This document shows positions 24,997 to 33,479 of a stretch of 42,791 nt of DNA, one piece after another. The notes beneath the pieces were generated by a model. It had not been told where the DNA came from and did not search any database. It saw only the letters and a program-made list of their open reading frames with translations. This stretch comes from Candidatus Bathycorpusculum termitum (lineage in GTDB: Archaea; Thermoproteota; Bathyarchaeia; Bathyarchaeales; Bathycorpusculaceae): contig JAIRTW010000061.1 of the NCBI GenBank assembly GCA_031254875.1, forward strand, positions 1 through 42,791, in the 5' to 3' direction. Position 1 is the stretch's first letter; each line of letters starts with the position of its first letter. Position numbers and translations under genes: made by a program.

Positions 24997-25450
24997 CTAT
25001 TCTGCCTGTAAATCCATTTTGAAATAAACCTTATCTTTTAATTGAACACCCGCTTCGAAAATAGGCGCGTCATAATGCTCTAAAAAATAGTTTGTAAGGC
25101 GGTGTGAAAAAATAAATCCGCAACTCTTGTAAAAAGACACTATCCAAGGAATATCCCCCGTTCCGACAAGCACTGTAGCACCTTTGCCTTTATAATAATC
25201 AAAAACATAGTTTAACAAACGTCTACCGTAGCCATTTCGTTGAAATTGTTCGTAGGTAGCCAAATTTTTGTATTTCAAAGTTGCCGCTTCCTTCATCAGT
25301 TACAACGCAAATACTTTTTAAACCATCATCATATAATACAAAAAGTGCACCCCTATCTAAATATGTATCAATCATGTTTTCTTGCTCATCCGCTAATAAC
25401 AATAAATCAAGATAGTTTTTTTTATCATTATCAACGATTTTAATTTCCAT
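24997..25450 (-). pseudogene. GNAT acetyltransferase split by a frameshift
   Basis: Two overlapping frames together make one protein of about 150 residues. The first (25450 downwards) gives MEIKIVDNDKK... up to EGSGNFEIQ. The second continues NLATYEQFQRNGYGRRLLNYV, which is the acetyl-CoA-binding motif of GNAT enzymes, through FYKSCGFIFSHRL to the end. The frames join cleanly if one base is dropped from the run of five T at 25265-25269. A start with a GAGAGGAAG site is present. It is either a recent pseudogene or a homopolymer sequencing error. The substrate is unknown. Confidence 0.75.
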
Positions 25451-25668
25451 ATAGGCTTCCTCTCTTCGCGCTCATCTTTTGCTATTTTGCCCAAAGGCGT
25501 ATATAACGATCTCATCAATTAGGCCATTTTTTGTAAAAGTTGAACCAAAAATTTTTCACCGTCCGTTCCGACTAACCAGACGAGCAAAAGGAACGGGCAG
25601 TATTTTTCGCAAAGAACACCAAGCACAAAAAAATCGCCACCCTTAAACTACCCCGACCCTAGGTTTGT
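25451..25668. other. AT-rich spacer upstream of the GNAT gene
   Basis: About 220 bases with no coding signal. It probably carries the GNAT promoter. Pyrimidine-rich runs near 25540 could end the transcript coming from the tRNA side. Confidence 0.4.
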
Positions 25669-25767
25669 TCAATTTTTCGACTGATTTTTTCTCTTTCGAA
25701 AACAAAACAAAAATGCCGCAACAACAACCATTACTAAAACTACGGCCAGCACTATAAATAAATTTAT
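25669..25767 (-). pseudogene. Remnant of a membrane-anchored protein (C-terminal end only)
   Basis: A 32-codon fragment ends with a perfect membrane helix (LFIVLAVVLVMVVVAAFLF) and a basic tail RKRKNQSKN before TGA, like the anchors of the secreted proteins at 7190 and 33480. An in-frame stop cuts it off upstream and no start codon fits. It begins only 12 bases after the 3' end of tRNA-Lys and looks like the tail of a gene lost by rearrangement at the tRNA. Confidence 0.45.
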
Positions 25768-25779
25768 TTAAGAATAAAG

Positions 25780-25857
25780 TGGCGGGCCCGACGGGAATTG
25801 AACCCGCGACCTAAGGATTAAGAGTCCTCCGCTCTAGCCTGACTGAGCCACGGGCCC
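25780..25857 (-). tRNA. tRNA-Lys (anticodon CTT)
   Basis: A full cloverleaf on the minus strand. The acceptor stem GGGCCCG/CGGGCCC is closed, the D arm is GGCTCAGTC...GAGC, and the anticodon stem GAGGA/TCCTT holds the loop CTCTTAA, giving anticodon CTT (Lys). The T loop is TTCAATT. The discriminator base is G and CCA is encoded in the genome (25780-25782). No intron is present. Confidence 0.95.
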
Positions 25858-25869
25858 ATTTGGAGGTTT

Positions 25870-26110
25870 TCCATATTCCACGGTACTGACATACTCCCGC
25901 CGCTTACGCCTTAGAGCGCTTGAAACAGGCGCTTCTTGGGAACTCCCGCCATCGGCAGAATATTTACCAAGCTAACCCCGTGTGCCCCACGGTTCAATAT
26001 CGGCTACGCCAACAAGCGTACCCGTCGCTTCTGAAGAAGATTGGGCAATATATATGTTTATGGTTTAACGTTTGACAGCCTCTTACAAACGATAGAGGAT
26101 GGCACCAAGC
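25870..26110 (-). mobile_element. Probable IS200/IS605-type right end (degenerate)
   Basis: Read on the minus strand, this stretch ends with AAGCGGCGGGAGTATGTCA, which resembles the conserved right end and omega-RNA 3' region next to tnpB genes in archaeal IS605 elements. Upstream are a hairpin AGCGC/GCGCT and a second copy of GGCGGGAGT about 49 bases away. No intact transposase or TnpB frame is found; minus-strand open frames up to 26203 may be debris. The tRNA-Lys 5' end lies just beyond. The assignment rests on my recognition of the end motif. Confidence 0.35.
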
Positions 26111-26427
26111 ATTGTTTGGAAATTCATCCCCGGCTAAAGAAGCAAAGGTTGGCGAATTAACTAAATCCTTTGCAAACCAAATCACGTGGCTACGCCACAA
26201 CAACTTGTTTCAATACATACAGAAACAGATGAAGTCTATACAGCAACAACGTCTAGCTACCCATAAAAAAACAAGCAATCTGCCACAACAACGCCAGCGC
26301 AACCGAGTAAATAAAAAACGATATACCTACCTCAGAAACCAAATACACCAGTCCTAAAAAGGTGAACAAGAAAATGCTAAAAAATAAAAAAGAAAATTTA
26401 ACTGTTGAAAGATGCTAAAGCTTGCGC
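26111..26427. other. Region without supported gene next to the IS-like end
   Basis: About 315 bases. Open frames exist on both strands (plus from TTG 26112, minus to 26203), but neither has a ribosome site or a recognisable family. It may be decayed element sequence. Confidence 0.35.
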
Positions 26428-26571
26428 TTAGTATCTTCTTGGTGGTCTGCGTTTAGAGTAGCATTCCCGGCAGTAAACTGGCCTTGTACCGTCTGGCTTG
26501 AAAGGAACTTCACATTCTTTTCCGCAGTCAGCGCAAGTTGCCTTGTGCATCTCTCGGTTACCATATGACAT
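26428..26571 (-). CDS. CxxC zinc-ribbon miniprotein
   Basis: 47 residues, starting MSYGNREMHK. The core is CADC (13-16), a spacer of 17 residues, then CREC (34-37), followed by a very basic tail KRRPPRRY. This is the CxxC-x17-CxxC zinc-ribbon type common in archaea, which presumably binds one zinc ion and nucleic acid. A GGAAGTGA site precedes ATG 26571. The exact role is unknown. It stands alone between the IS-like debris and the OB-fold gene. Confidence 0.85.
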   Translation of the reverse strand: MSYGNREMHKATCADCGKECEVPFKPDGTRPVYCRECYSKRRPPRRY

Positions 26572-26867
26572 TTCGCTATTTCACTTCCTACTATATTGCT
26601 GTGCAAAACTGTTTTTGCACATTACCACCACATAGACCAACTCCATCCTTATAAATCGCATGCTTTCCCACCACAAATACAACCTGCAAAAACATGCCAA
26701 CCATTACCAAGCTGGGCAAAAACGACTTAACAATGAATAGTCAGACTAATATAGGTAAAACCCCCATATACGAGAATAATATAGGATTAAAAACCGGGCA
26801 AGAGAAAAAGCAGAAAATCAACAATAGAACTTGCTTTTTCTCAGAAGTCAAAACATGAGAGGGTCAA
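26572..26867. other. Divergent promoter region
   Basis: About 296 AT-rich bases between the zinc-ribbon gene and the OB-fold gene. It presumably holds both promoters. No RNA gene seen. Confidence 0.4.
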
Positions 26868-27515
26868 TTGAGACAGAAAAAATCAACTTTAGGCGAACAT
26901 CTCGCACTACTTTCAGTTAAGTATAGTGTGTACCCAAATGAAGTTTTCCAAGCACTTGTATTAGCTAAACAAACTGAAAAAGCAACCGCCTGCGGTAGCC
27001 TCAACGTAGAATACCGCGGCAAAACCAAGGGCGAAACCATCTTCCTCATAACCAAAGATAACGATGTTGTAGCACAATTCCGAGTGGAAGAAGAATTCCT
27101 TCATCGAAAAGACAACCCATTTGAAAGCTGGATGAACACCGATAAAATCAAGAAAAAAATCGCCAAACAGAACACAGAATCCGTCTACACCCAAATCAAA
27201 GACCTCCGGGCAGGCATGAAACGCATCAATCTAAAAGCTGAAGTTCTCGAAATCCCCAAACCTACACAAGTTCACACTCAATTCGGCAACACTATTTTAG
27301 TCGTAAACGCCATAGTCGGTGACGATACAGACAAAATCAATCTTTGCCTCTGGGACGGACAAATCAACCAAATCAACACCGGCGACTGCATTGAACTTAG
27401 AAACGGGCAGGTTTGTGTTTTCCGAGGCGAAAAACAACTACGACTGGGCAAAAACGGCTCACTTTCTGTGCTAAAAAACACACAGATTAAGTCACAGCTT
27501 GCCACCATACGCTAA
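26868..27515 (+). CDS. OB-fold nucleic-acid-binding protein (SSB/RPA-like)
   Basis: 215 residues from TTG 26868, a few bases after GAGGG. The second half (about 110-200) is an OB-fold of archaeal RPA/SSB type: the strand VYTQIKDLRAGMKRINLKAEVLEI, then INLCLWDGQINQINTGDCIELRNG and QLRLGKNGSL. The first half is basic and helical with an HLALLSVKY...VFQALVLAK region. It probably binds single-stranded DNA or RNA. It could be a replication factor A-like protein or a specialised regulator; there is no zinc finger. The next gene follows at once on the same strand. Confidence 0.75.
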   Translation: MRQKKSTLGEHLALLSVKYSVYPNEVFQALVLAKQTEKATACGSLNVEYRGKTKGETIFLITKDNDVVAQFRVEEEFLHRKDNPFESWMNTDKIKKKIAKQNTESVYTQIKDLRAGMKRINLKAEVLEIPKPTQVHTQFGNTILVVNAIVGDDTDKINLCLWDGQINQINTGDCIELRNGQVCVFRGEKQLRLGKNGSLSVLKNTQIKSQLATIR

Positions 27516-27629
27516 ACTAAGAAGCAAACCTTAAGAGTAAGAGCCAAAGGACTGCTACTGGCTAATTGGGACAAACTCTCTCAGGCAACCAAGCAGACGT
27601 TAGGTTTTCAGCATGGTTCCTCTAAAATA

Positions 27630-28694
27630 GTGAACCTTAAAACTGCAGGAACAAACTACATAGCTAAATATGACGCTACCGCCTCTGTTTCTTTAGACGA
27701 TATCTTGTCAATCAGGGATTTAGCCGCACAAATCAGGGTTTCGTTAGGCACCGCCATCGTCTTTGGACTTACGGAAGGCAAGTTAGATGTTGCACCCACC
27801 ACTGCTTATCTGATGACTTACCGTGAGGGTAAATGTATGGCAAACTGTAGCTTTTGTCCTCAAGCCCGGGAAAGCAAAAGCAACAATCAACTCCTCTCCC
27901 GCGTTACATGGCCCATCTATCCAACCCGCGACATTTTAGAGGCACTTGCAACTTCATCAGAACAGAAAAGAATAATTCATGTCTGCATTCAGGCCCTAAA
28001 CTACCCAGGAGTCTTCAGCCAACTCGAAGTGCTTATCAAAGAAATCAAAACCCGAGCCGCGGTGACAGTTTCGGTTTCCTGCCAGCCACAAAACAGAGAA
28101 AACATACAGCACCTAAAAGAGGCCGGTGCAGATCGCTTAGGTATCGCTTTGGACGGCGTAACCCCAGCAGTGTTTAGCAACGTAAAAGGTAACTATTACA
28201 GCTGGGAAAACCAGTTCCGCCTCTTTGGAAAGGCACTATCAATTTTTGGCAAGGGAAAAGTCAGCACACACCTGATTGTCGGGTTAGGCGAAACAGAACA
28301 GGAAACAGCAAAAACCATTCAGCAATGCGTGGATCTGGGTATTTTACCGGCATTGTTTGCGTTTACACCTGTGCGGGGCACCGCTTTGGAGAAGGTACTT
28401 CCGCCGAAGCTGGTATCGTACCGAAGAGTGCAACTTGCCCGGCACCTTATTGTTCATGGAGAAACAAAAGCATCCAGCTTTACCTATAGTACAGATGGTA
28501 AAATCATCGATTTCGGATTAAAAAACAAAGCCTTAGAGCCAATAATCGCCTCCGGCTTGCCCTTCCAAACATCAGGATGTCCCGGCTGCAACCGCCCATA
28601 CTACAACGAAAAACCCAGCGGACCCATATACAACTACCCAAAGACGCCAAATAAAGAAGAAATAGCGGAAATAAAAGAGAGTTTAGCTGATTAG
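27630..28694 (+). CDS. Radical SAM enzyme, biotin-synthase-like (possibly LipS-type)
   Basis: The radical SAM cluster motif is CMANCSFC (Cys69, 73 and 76). The core contains VSVSCQPQ, GADRLGIALDG and HLIVGLGETEQET. A second Cys pair sits in SGCPGCNRPYYNE near the C-terminus (Cys317 and Cys320). This layout fits the biotin-synthase-like group that includes archaeal LipS1/LipS2 lipoyl synthases, but I cannot decide the product. The start is uncertain. GTG 27630 is the first usual codon, yet the frame stays open back to 27516 and encodes a natural-looking N-terminus (KGLLLANWDKLSQATKQ), so about 30 more residues may belong. The 3' end overlaps the HMGL-type gene by 12 bases. Confidence 0.8.
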   Translation: MNLKTAGTNYIAKYDATASVSLDDILSIRDLAAQIRVSLGTAIVFGLTEGKLDVAPTTAYLMTYREGKCMANCSFCPQARESKSNNQLLSRVTWPIYPTRDILEALATSSEQKRIIHVCIQALNYPGVFSQLEVLIKEIKTRAAVTVSVSCQPQNRENIQHLKEAGADRLGIALDGVTPAVFSNVKGNYYSWENQFRLFGKALSIFGKGKVSTHLIVGLGETEQETAKTIQQCVDLGILPALFAFTPVRGTALEKVLPPKLVSYRRVQLARHLIVHGETKASSFTYSTDGKIIDFGLKNKALEPIIASGLPFQTSGCPGCNRPYYNEKPSGPIYNYPKTPNKEEIAEIKESLAD

Positions 28695-30014
28695 TTGATC
28701 AGCGGACTGCGGTTTTTTAGTATTTTTAGGCAGTTTAGGACGTTGGTGTGTTACTTGCTCGACGAGACGCCAGAATTCATCCATCGTATAGCCTTTGAGC
28801 AGATCTTTCATGAGCTTTTTGACTTGGTAATAGGTCATCTGAGATTCACCTTTGTCAAGGTTCTCCTGTGGGCCCTTGATACGACGGAACAACTCATCCA
28901 TCTGCCGCGGTGAAGCACGTATACCAGCTTTTTCGAGCAGTTTTTGGATAAGCGTCTGTCCCGTGTTTCGGCCGATGAAAATCAGGGTTTCCCGCCCGAC
29001 AATTTCTGGCGGAAACGGCTCGAACACCAGCGGTTGCGACATCATCTCTTCGGCTTCATGAGTGAAAATGTTTTCTCCAATGATGGGTTTATGGAACTGT
29101 ATAGGCATTGCGAAGGCTTTTTCTGTAGATTGGGCGATACGATAAATTTTGCCCAAGTCGATACCTGTATCGATATTGTAGAGTAATTCGGTGGCAGTGA
29201 CGACTTCCTCAAAGGGCGCGATACCTGCGCGTTCTCCAAAGCCGGCGATGCAAGTGTGGAGGTAGCTTACACCTTCTTCCATTGCGGCCAAGGTGTTAGC
29301 GGAAGCTAAACCAAAGTCGTTATGGCAGTGGATTGAGAGAGGGGCCTTCTTTTTAACTGATTCGGGCAGTCCATCGCGTATGTGGGAGATGAGGTAACGC
29401 ATGGAGAGCGGCCGTATAAAGCCTACACTGTCAGCTATACCGAGGCGGCTTGCGCCTGCTTCAACTGCGGCTTGGAAAACCTGAAGGATATCTTCAAGCG
29501 GAGTTCTTGTACCGTCCATGAGATTAAAGTTGATAGTTGTGCCGTGCTTTTTGGCGTATTCGATGCTTTCAACTATGCGCTGGAGACCCTGCGTCTTGGT
29601 TAATTTAAGTTTGTACTCGAGGTTTAATCCGTTGATGGGCGATTCTAGGGTGATTTCTTTTATGCCGCACTCCAAGCAAGCGTCTATGCTGTTTTTAGTG
29701 GGTTCGGCTGAAGCGGTGAGTTTTACGTGACTGAAGCTTTCGTTGACTATACGCTTGACAGTACGCTTTTCTTCTTCAGATATAGCGGGGAACCCCACGT
29801 TAATTATGGATACACCTGCTTCATCCATCAGTTTAGCGAGCCTAACCTGCTCGACGTAAGTTAAATATACAGTAGGAGCCTTGAGACCTTCCCGGAATGT
29901 TTCATCCCAGATAAATACACGGTCGGGTAGTTTAGGCGGCAGATTCTTACGTAAACGGTTGTAGTTGGCGATTAACCCTTGCGCTTCCAGCTTTTTGAAT
30001 ATGGTCTTCCGCAT
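28683..30014 (-). CDS. HMGL-family (isopropylmalate/homocitrate synthase-like) carboltransferase
   Basis: 443 residues with a DRE-TIM barrel: WDETFREG for the catalytic metal site, then ITLESPINGLNLE, SIHCHNDFGLASANTLAA with the metal-binding His pair, and AGFGERAGIAPFEEV. Family members condense a 2-oxo acid with acetyl-CoA or split the reverse product. The regulatory domain of LeuA is absent, and the C-terminal part (about 300-443) is helical and basic. Possible activities include homocitrate, citramalate or isopropylmalate synthase. A TATA box on this strand lies near 30071-30080. The gene runs convergently into the radical SAM gene. Confidence 0.75.
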   Translation of the reverse strand: MRKTIFKKLEAQGLIANYNRLRKNLPPKLPDRVFIWDETFREGLKAPTVYLTYVEQVRLAKLMDEAGVSIINVGFPAISEEEKRTVKRIVNESFSHVKLTASAEPTKNSIDACLECGIKEITLESPINGLNLEYKLKLTKTQGLQRIVESIEYAKKHGTTINFNLMDGTRTPLEDILQVFQAAVEAGASRLGIADSVGFIRPLSMRYLISHIRDGLPESVKKKAPLSIHCHNDFGLASANTLAAMEEGVSYLHTCIAGFGERAGIAPFEEVVTATELLYNIDTGIDLGKIYRIAQSTEKAFAMPIQFHKPIIGENIFTHEAEEMMSQPLVFEPFPPEIVGRETLIFIGRNTGQTLIQKLLEKAGIRASPRQMDELFRRIKGPQENLDKGESQMTYYQVKKLMKDLLKGYTMDEFWRLVEQVTHQRPKLPKNTKKPQSADQLIS

Positions 30015-30622
30015 TTAGTCACAATCCAACAATAACAGCCAGATTAGTTATGTTTAATTTGCTGTTTCCTATATAAAACTGCATCTATCCAGGCTTGATA
30101 TGTATTCAGTTTTTAAGCTGACGAATTTGCGTCTGTTGATTATTTTGGGTTTTGATGCAAAAGGCTAAAGTGCAGATACAACAGTTTACTATCCGCGGAG
30201 ACGCGCTAGTTTTAATTCGCCATTTAAAGGCTGCCCATATTAACACTACCGCGCCACTCGTAATCAAAATTTTAGGATAACTATCGAACGGACAGAATTT
30301 TAAGCGGAAATTTCAACCTGCAACTGCACAAATCTAACCGTTACATACCAAGCAACTAAAGAAAACCCACAACCCACACGGCCACCAGACCTAAATACAA
30401 TGCAGGTCAGAACAAATAAACCCCAAACAAAGCACATATTCCACCGCTTATTCCGCCGAATAAACTACCGATTATTCTACGGGCATCTTTGTTTTTTATT
30501 CGAAGTTTAGAGGAACATAGTGGATGTGTGATAGCGGTAAAGTTGGTGAGCATCAAAGTTTACTGGATTGAGAAGGCCAATACTACACCCGGATAAACAA
30601 CCATTTTTGACCCCATTGCCTG
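30015..30622. other. Intergenic region with a short membrane-like fragment
   Basis: 608 bases without a supported gene. On the minus strand near 30400-30500 a start-less frame reads NKDARRIIGSLFGG...YLF, like the tail of a small membrane protein, and may be a gene remnant. The promoter of the HMGL-type gene lies at its left edge. Confidence 0.4.
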
Positions 30623-31489
30623 CTACGTCTCAGCTGTTTTTTGCTGTACCGGTGGCACCCGTTTCATTAACTCGGTTATGGCTTCGGTTAAAGCATTGCA
30701 GGCTGTTTGTCGTGCAACCAGAGAGGTGTCAGTTTCAAGTTTCTCTAACTCTCGATACAACCGGTTTGATTCTTCGCTTAGGTCTTGTTTGTGTTTCTCA
30801 TAGTTATCATGGAGTTTCTCCTGTTCAGCTACAAAGTTCTGCAGAGTAATATCGGATTTGTTTTTGGTGTCCGTGAGATCTTTTGTGAGTTTAGCCAAAG
30901 TTTCTTGGGCACGTTTTTTTTCATTAAACTGGTAGAATTTGACTTTAACGCTCTGTTGTACGTCAAGTTCTTCTTCGAGCTGACGGATACTGTTTGATAA
31001 TCGGGTGATTTCACCGTTGCGGCGGTTGCTGAGTTCACGGGTTTTCTCCGCGTATTCTTTATCGACTTCAACTATGCGATGGTTGTTGTCGGCAAGGGCT
31101 TTGGCTTCTGCAGATAGGGTTGATTCAGCCAATCTGCTCTGGGCAAGAGCCGCTACGACATCAAGAAAAATCTGCGTCCGCGTATTTTGGAATTGCGCAT
31201 CAGTATTAATAACGGGGTTGGATTCAAAATCTTCGACAACCTGTCGCAAATTCACAAGCCAGTCATCAAAGTAATGACTAAACGGCGAGAGCGCAAAAAT
31301 CTGGTTTCCCAAACGTCCGATGCCGCTGAGGGCACGCTGAACTGTCTCTTGTGGGGAAACTGAGGCTGTTTCTTCTTGGAGATATCGAGCGTTCTCGCGT
31401 TGCTTTTTTGCTTTAGCCTTTTTATCAGGAGATGATTTGGAGAATTGTTTGCTGGCACCTCTGCGTCCAGTTTGCTGTCTGAAACTCAT
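30623..31489 (-). CDS. Coiled-coil protein with basic N-terminus, unknown function
   Basis: 288 residues. The first 35 are basic and disordered (RRGASKQFSKSSPDKKAKAKKQ). A helical domain (about 45-140) is followed by a long coiled coil (about 145-265) with heptad patterns, ending KRVPPVQQKTAET. There is no signal peptide or membrane helix, so it is cytoplasmic; the basic end may bind DNA, RNA or membrane. No family recognised. A TATA-like CTTTAAATAT (around 31510) lies about 25 bases before ATG 31489, so the transcript may have almost no leader. The C-terminal PPVQ is a weak hint of Pro-motif contacts but not proof of a Cdv link. Confidence 0.65.
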   Translation of the reverse strand: MSFRQQTGRRGASKQFSKSSPDKKAKAKKQRENARYLQEETASVSPQETVQRALSGIGRLGNQIFALSPFSHYFDDWLVNLRQVVEDFESNPVINTDAQFQNTRTQIFLDVVAALAQSRLAESTLSAEAKALADNNHRIVEVDKEYAEKTRELSNRRNGEITRLSNSIRQLEEELDVQQSVKVKFYQFNEKKRAQETLAKLTKDLTDTKNKSDITLQNFVAEQEKLHDNYEKHKQDLSEESNRLYRELEKLETDTSLVARQTACNALTEAITELMKRVPPVQQKTAET

Positions 31490-31814
31490 AGTTATTCCAG
31501 TGGTAAAAAGAATATTTAAAGACTAACACAATTCACACGCTGCCTAACCTGTCTTTTCCCAAAATAATCCCCTTTTTGCGATATATTATTATTCATGATT
31601 TCACCACCCAAACAACTGAACAACCAAAACTAACACACCTCAAATACCACTCCAAACTATTCCACAACACAACTAACTAACTAAGTTATGGTCAAAATCA
31701 CAAACAAAAAAGAGCTAAAATGGTCCTATAAAAACACGCCGCCGAGTGTGTATTTAGCTCATTGTAATTCCTGTCAGAAAAGTTTATAAGTATAAACAAT
31801 GTATATACTCATTT
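31490..31814. other. Spacer upstream of the IS66-type relic
   Basis: 325 bases with the coiled-coil gene's promoter on the left and a TATA-like tttataagtataa near 31780, which probably serves the DUF2080 gene. No terminal inverted repeat of the element was identified with confidence, although GTAA typical of IS66 ends occurs near 31765. Confidence 0.4.
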
Positions 31815-31988
31815 ATGTCTGCGAAACAAAAACCAACCCCCCAAACAACCCTAACCATCAACAACATAACCAGCTACTTCGAAGGCAAAGTCACCCCCAT
31901 AGGAAACGGAGCCAAAATAGGCTGCCCAAAAGAATACATCGGACACAAAGCCTACATCATAATCCTACCCAAAGAAAACAACCCATAA
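31815..31988 (+). CDS. DUF2080 transposon-encoded protein
   Basis: 57 residues. The conserved core FEGKVTPIGNGAKIGCPKEYIGHKAYIIIL is of the DUF2080 type, an AbrB/SpoVT-like short beta protein (FxGxVTPxGNGAxIxxPKEYIGxxxYVIIL pattern). It is usually encoded just upstream of a transposase and may regulate it or bind the element DNA. It is complete, while the transposase next to it is broken. Codons end mostly in A or C, unlike most genes in the window. Confidence 0.75.
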   Translation: MSAKQKPTPQTTLTINNITSYFEGKVTPIGNGAKIGCPKEYIGHKAYIIILPKENNP

Positions 31989-32041
31989 ACCAAACTAACC
32001 ACCATAACCTCCATAACCACCCAACAGTAGCAACAACAACA

Positions 32042-33331
32042 ATGCCAAACATGCAAAAAAATACAACACTCACACAAGAAAACAACCAACTCAAACAGAA
32101 ATAACCCGACTCACACACGCCCTCATAAAATACGAAACCCACCCACACCCTCAGCCATGCAATGCATCCCACACGCACCAAAAACCACAAAAAAGCCAAA
32201 AACACTTCCCAGGCAGACACAAAGACAACAAAAGCCAAACAAAACCCCAACCCAAAACATAGAACCACCCAAAAACACACCTGCGACCACTGCCACACAC
32301 CCCTAAACATACCAACCCACATCAAACACCACCTAAATTGAAGAAATCCCAAACAGACAACACAAACAAGTCATCGACTTTATAGAATACCAATACCAAA
32401 GCCCAAACTGTAACACAAAAACCCAAAGCAAACCCAACGACTGCCCACCCGAAAGCATCTTTGGAGTTAACGCCCTCTGCCAAACCACTCTGCTAAAGTT
32501 TGAACAACGACTCCCTTTGAGAAAACCACCGCCCAAATGGAACACGCATCCGATCTACCCATAACACCAACCACCGCCTTTGACATAACCCAAAGAGCAA
32601 ACCAATGACTAACACCAAAATACCAATCCTAAGAGCTCAAGTACGCAACAACCCAGTTGCAAATGTGGATGAAACCAGCATAAAAGTTGATGGGATAAAG
32701 TTTTGGCTTTGGACCTTTATCACAAAAACCAATACGCTCTATGTTATTTAAAAAAATCGCAGTAAACAAGTTTTAGTTGAAGTACTGGGGAAAAATTTTG
32801 GGAGTTATGTGGGTTGTGATGGGGCGTTCTTATCCTAATTTTACCCATAAACTGCAACGTTGCTGGACTCATTTGCTTAGGGAAACAGAGTGGTTGTCTG
32901 AGCGACGTTTAGAGGGCGGGGTTGTATGTTGGTTTGAAGGGGTTGTTTGATGATTTAACTGGGGCTTTGGCAGAGGATCCGCCTTTGGAGACGCGTATGC
33001 GGCTTACCGCGTTGGGTAGGCGTCGTCTTAGGTATTGGTTAAACAAATATTATGTGAATGAGGAGGCAGGGGGTTTATTGGGAAAACGCGTAATGGGTTT
33101 GATTACTGGTTCACGTTTGTATTTGTGGCAGGGCTTGAACTACGAATAATTTAGCAAAACGTGCACTAAAGGAACCTGTGGTTCAGCGTAAGATAATGGG
33201 TACGCTACTAAATGAGAAGGGAACTGCGAGCTATGAAACGATGATGTCACTACTTGCCACCTGAGCAAACAAGGCTTAGACACATTCAACCAAATGAGAA
33301 ACAGCCTCAGCCTTACCTGGACAAAGAGCTA
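32042..33331 (+). pseudogene. IS66-family transposase, frameshifted remnant
   Basis: Fragments in changing frames spell an IS66-type transposase from end to end. In order they are LTQENNQLKQK (coiled N-terminus), FPGRHKDN, a CDHCHTPL zinc finger, then NCNTKTQSKPNDCPPESIFG and LLKFEQRLPLRKPPP. The catalytic part follows: ANVDETSIKVDGIKFWLWTF, CDGAFL, THLLRETEWLSERRLEGG, RMRLTALGRRRLRYWLNKYY and ALKEPVVQRKIMGTLLNEKG. The end is LDTFNQMRNSLSLTW before TAA. At least five frame changes or stops interrupt it, so it cannot be active. Confidence 0.8.
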
Positions 33332-33479
33332 AATACACACACCGCCGACAAAATACCCATAAAATGGGGCGGTTGTAGTCGCTACGCAGTTTGGATGACG
33401 ATATCGTCATTAATAAGATAATCACCAAAATGGAAAATACAGCGCTGTCCTAACCAGACAGACTTTAACCATGCGGAGA

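Larger units (their letters stand above)
31815..33331 (+). mobile_element. Decayed IS66-type element with DUF2080 gene
   Basis: An intact DUF2080 gene is followed by a transposase with many frameshifts and stops. DUF2080 proteins are known as transposon-encoded companions of archaeal transposases. The left part is strongly G-poor on this strand (about 31815-32620), while the right part is G/T-rich. Borders are approximate: no inverted repeat pair was found. Confidence 0.7.

Noticed and set aside
26112-26357. 81-residue plus-strand frame next to the IS-like end
   Set aside because: TTG start without ribosome site, Gln/Lys/Arg-rich composition, and an overlapping minus-strand frame of equal quality; not supported.
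30400-30500. Small membrane protein on the minus strand
   Set aside because: Only a start-less fragment of about 32 codons exists after a stop; treated as a possible remnant, not a gene.
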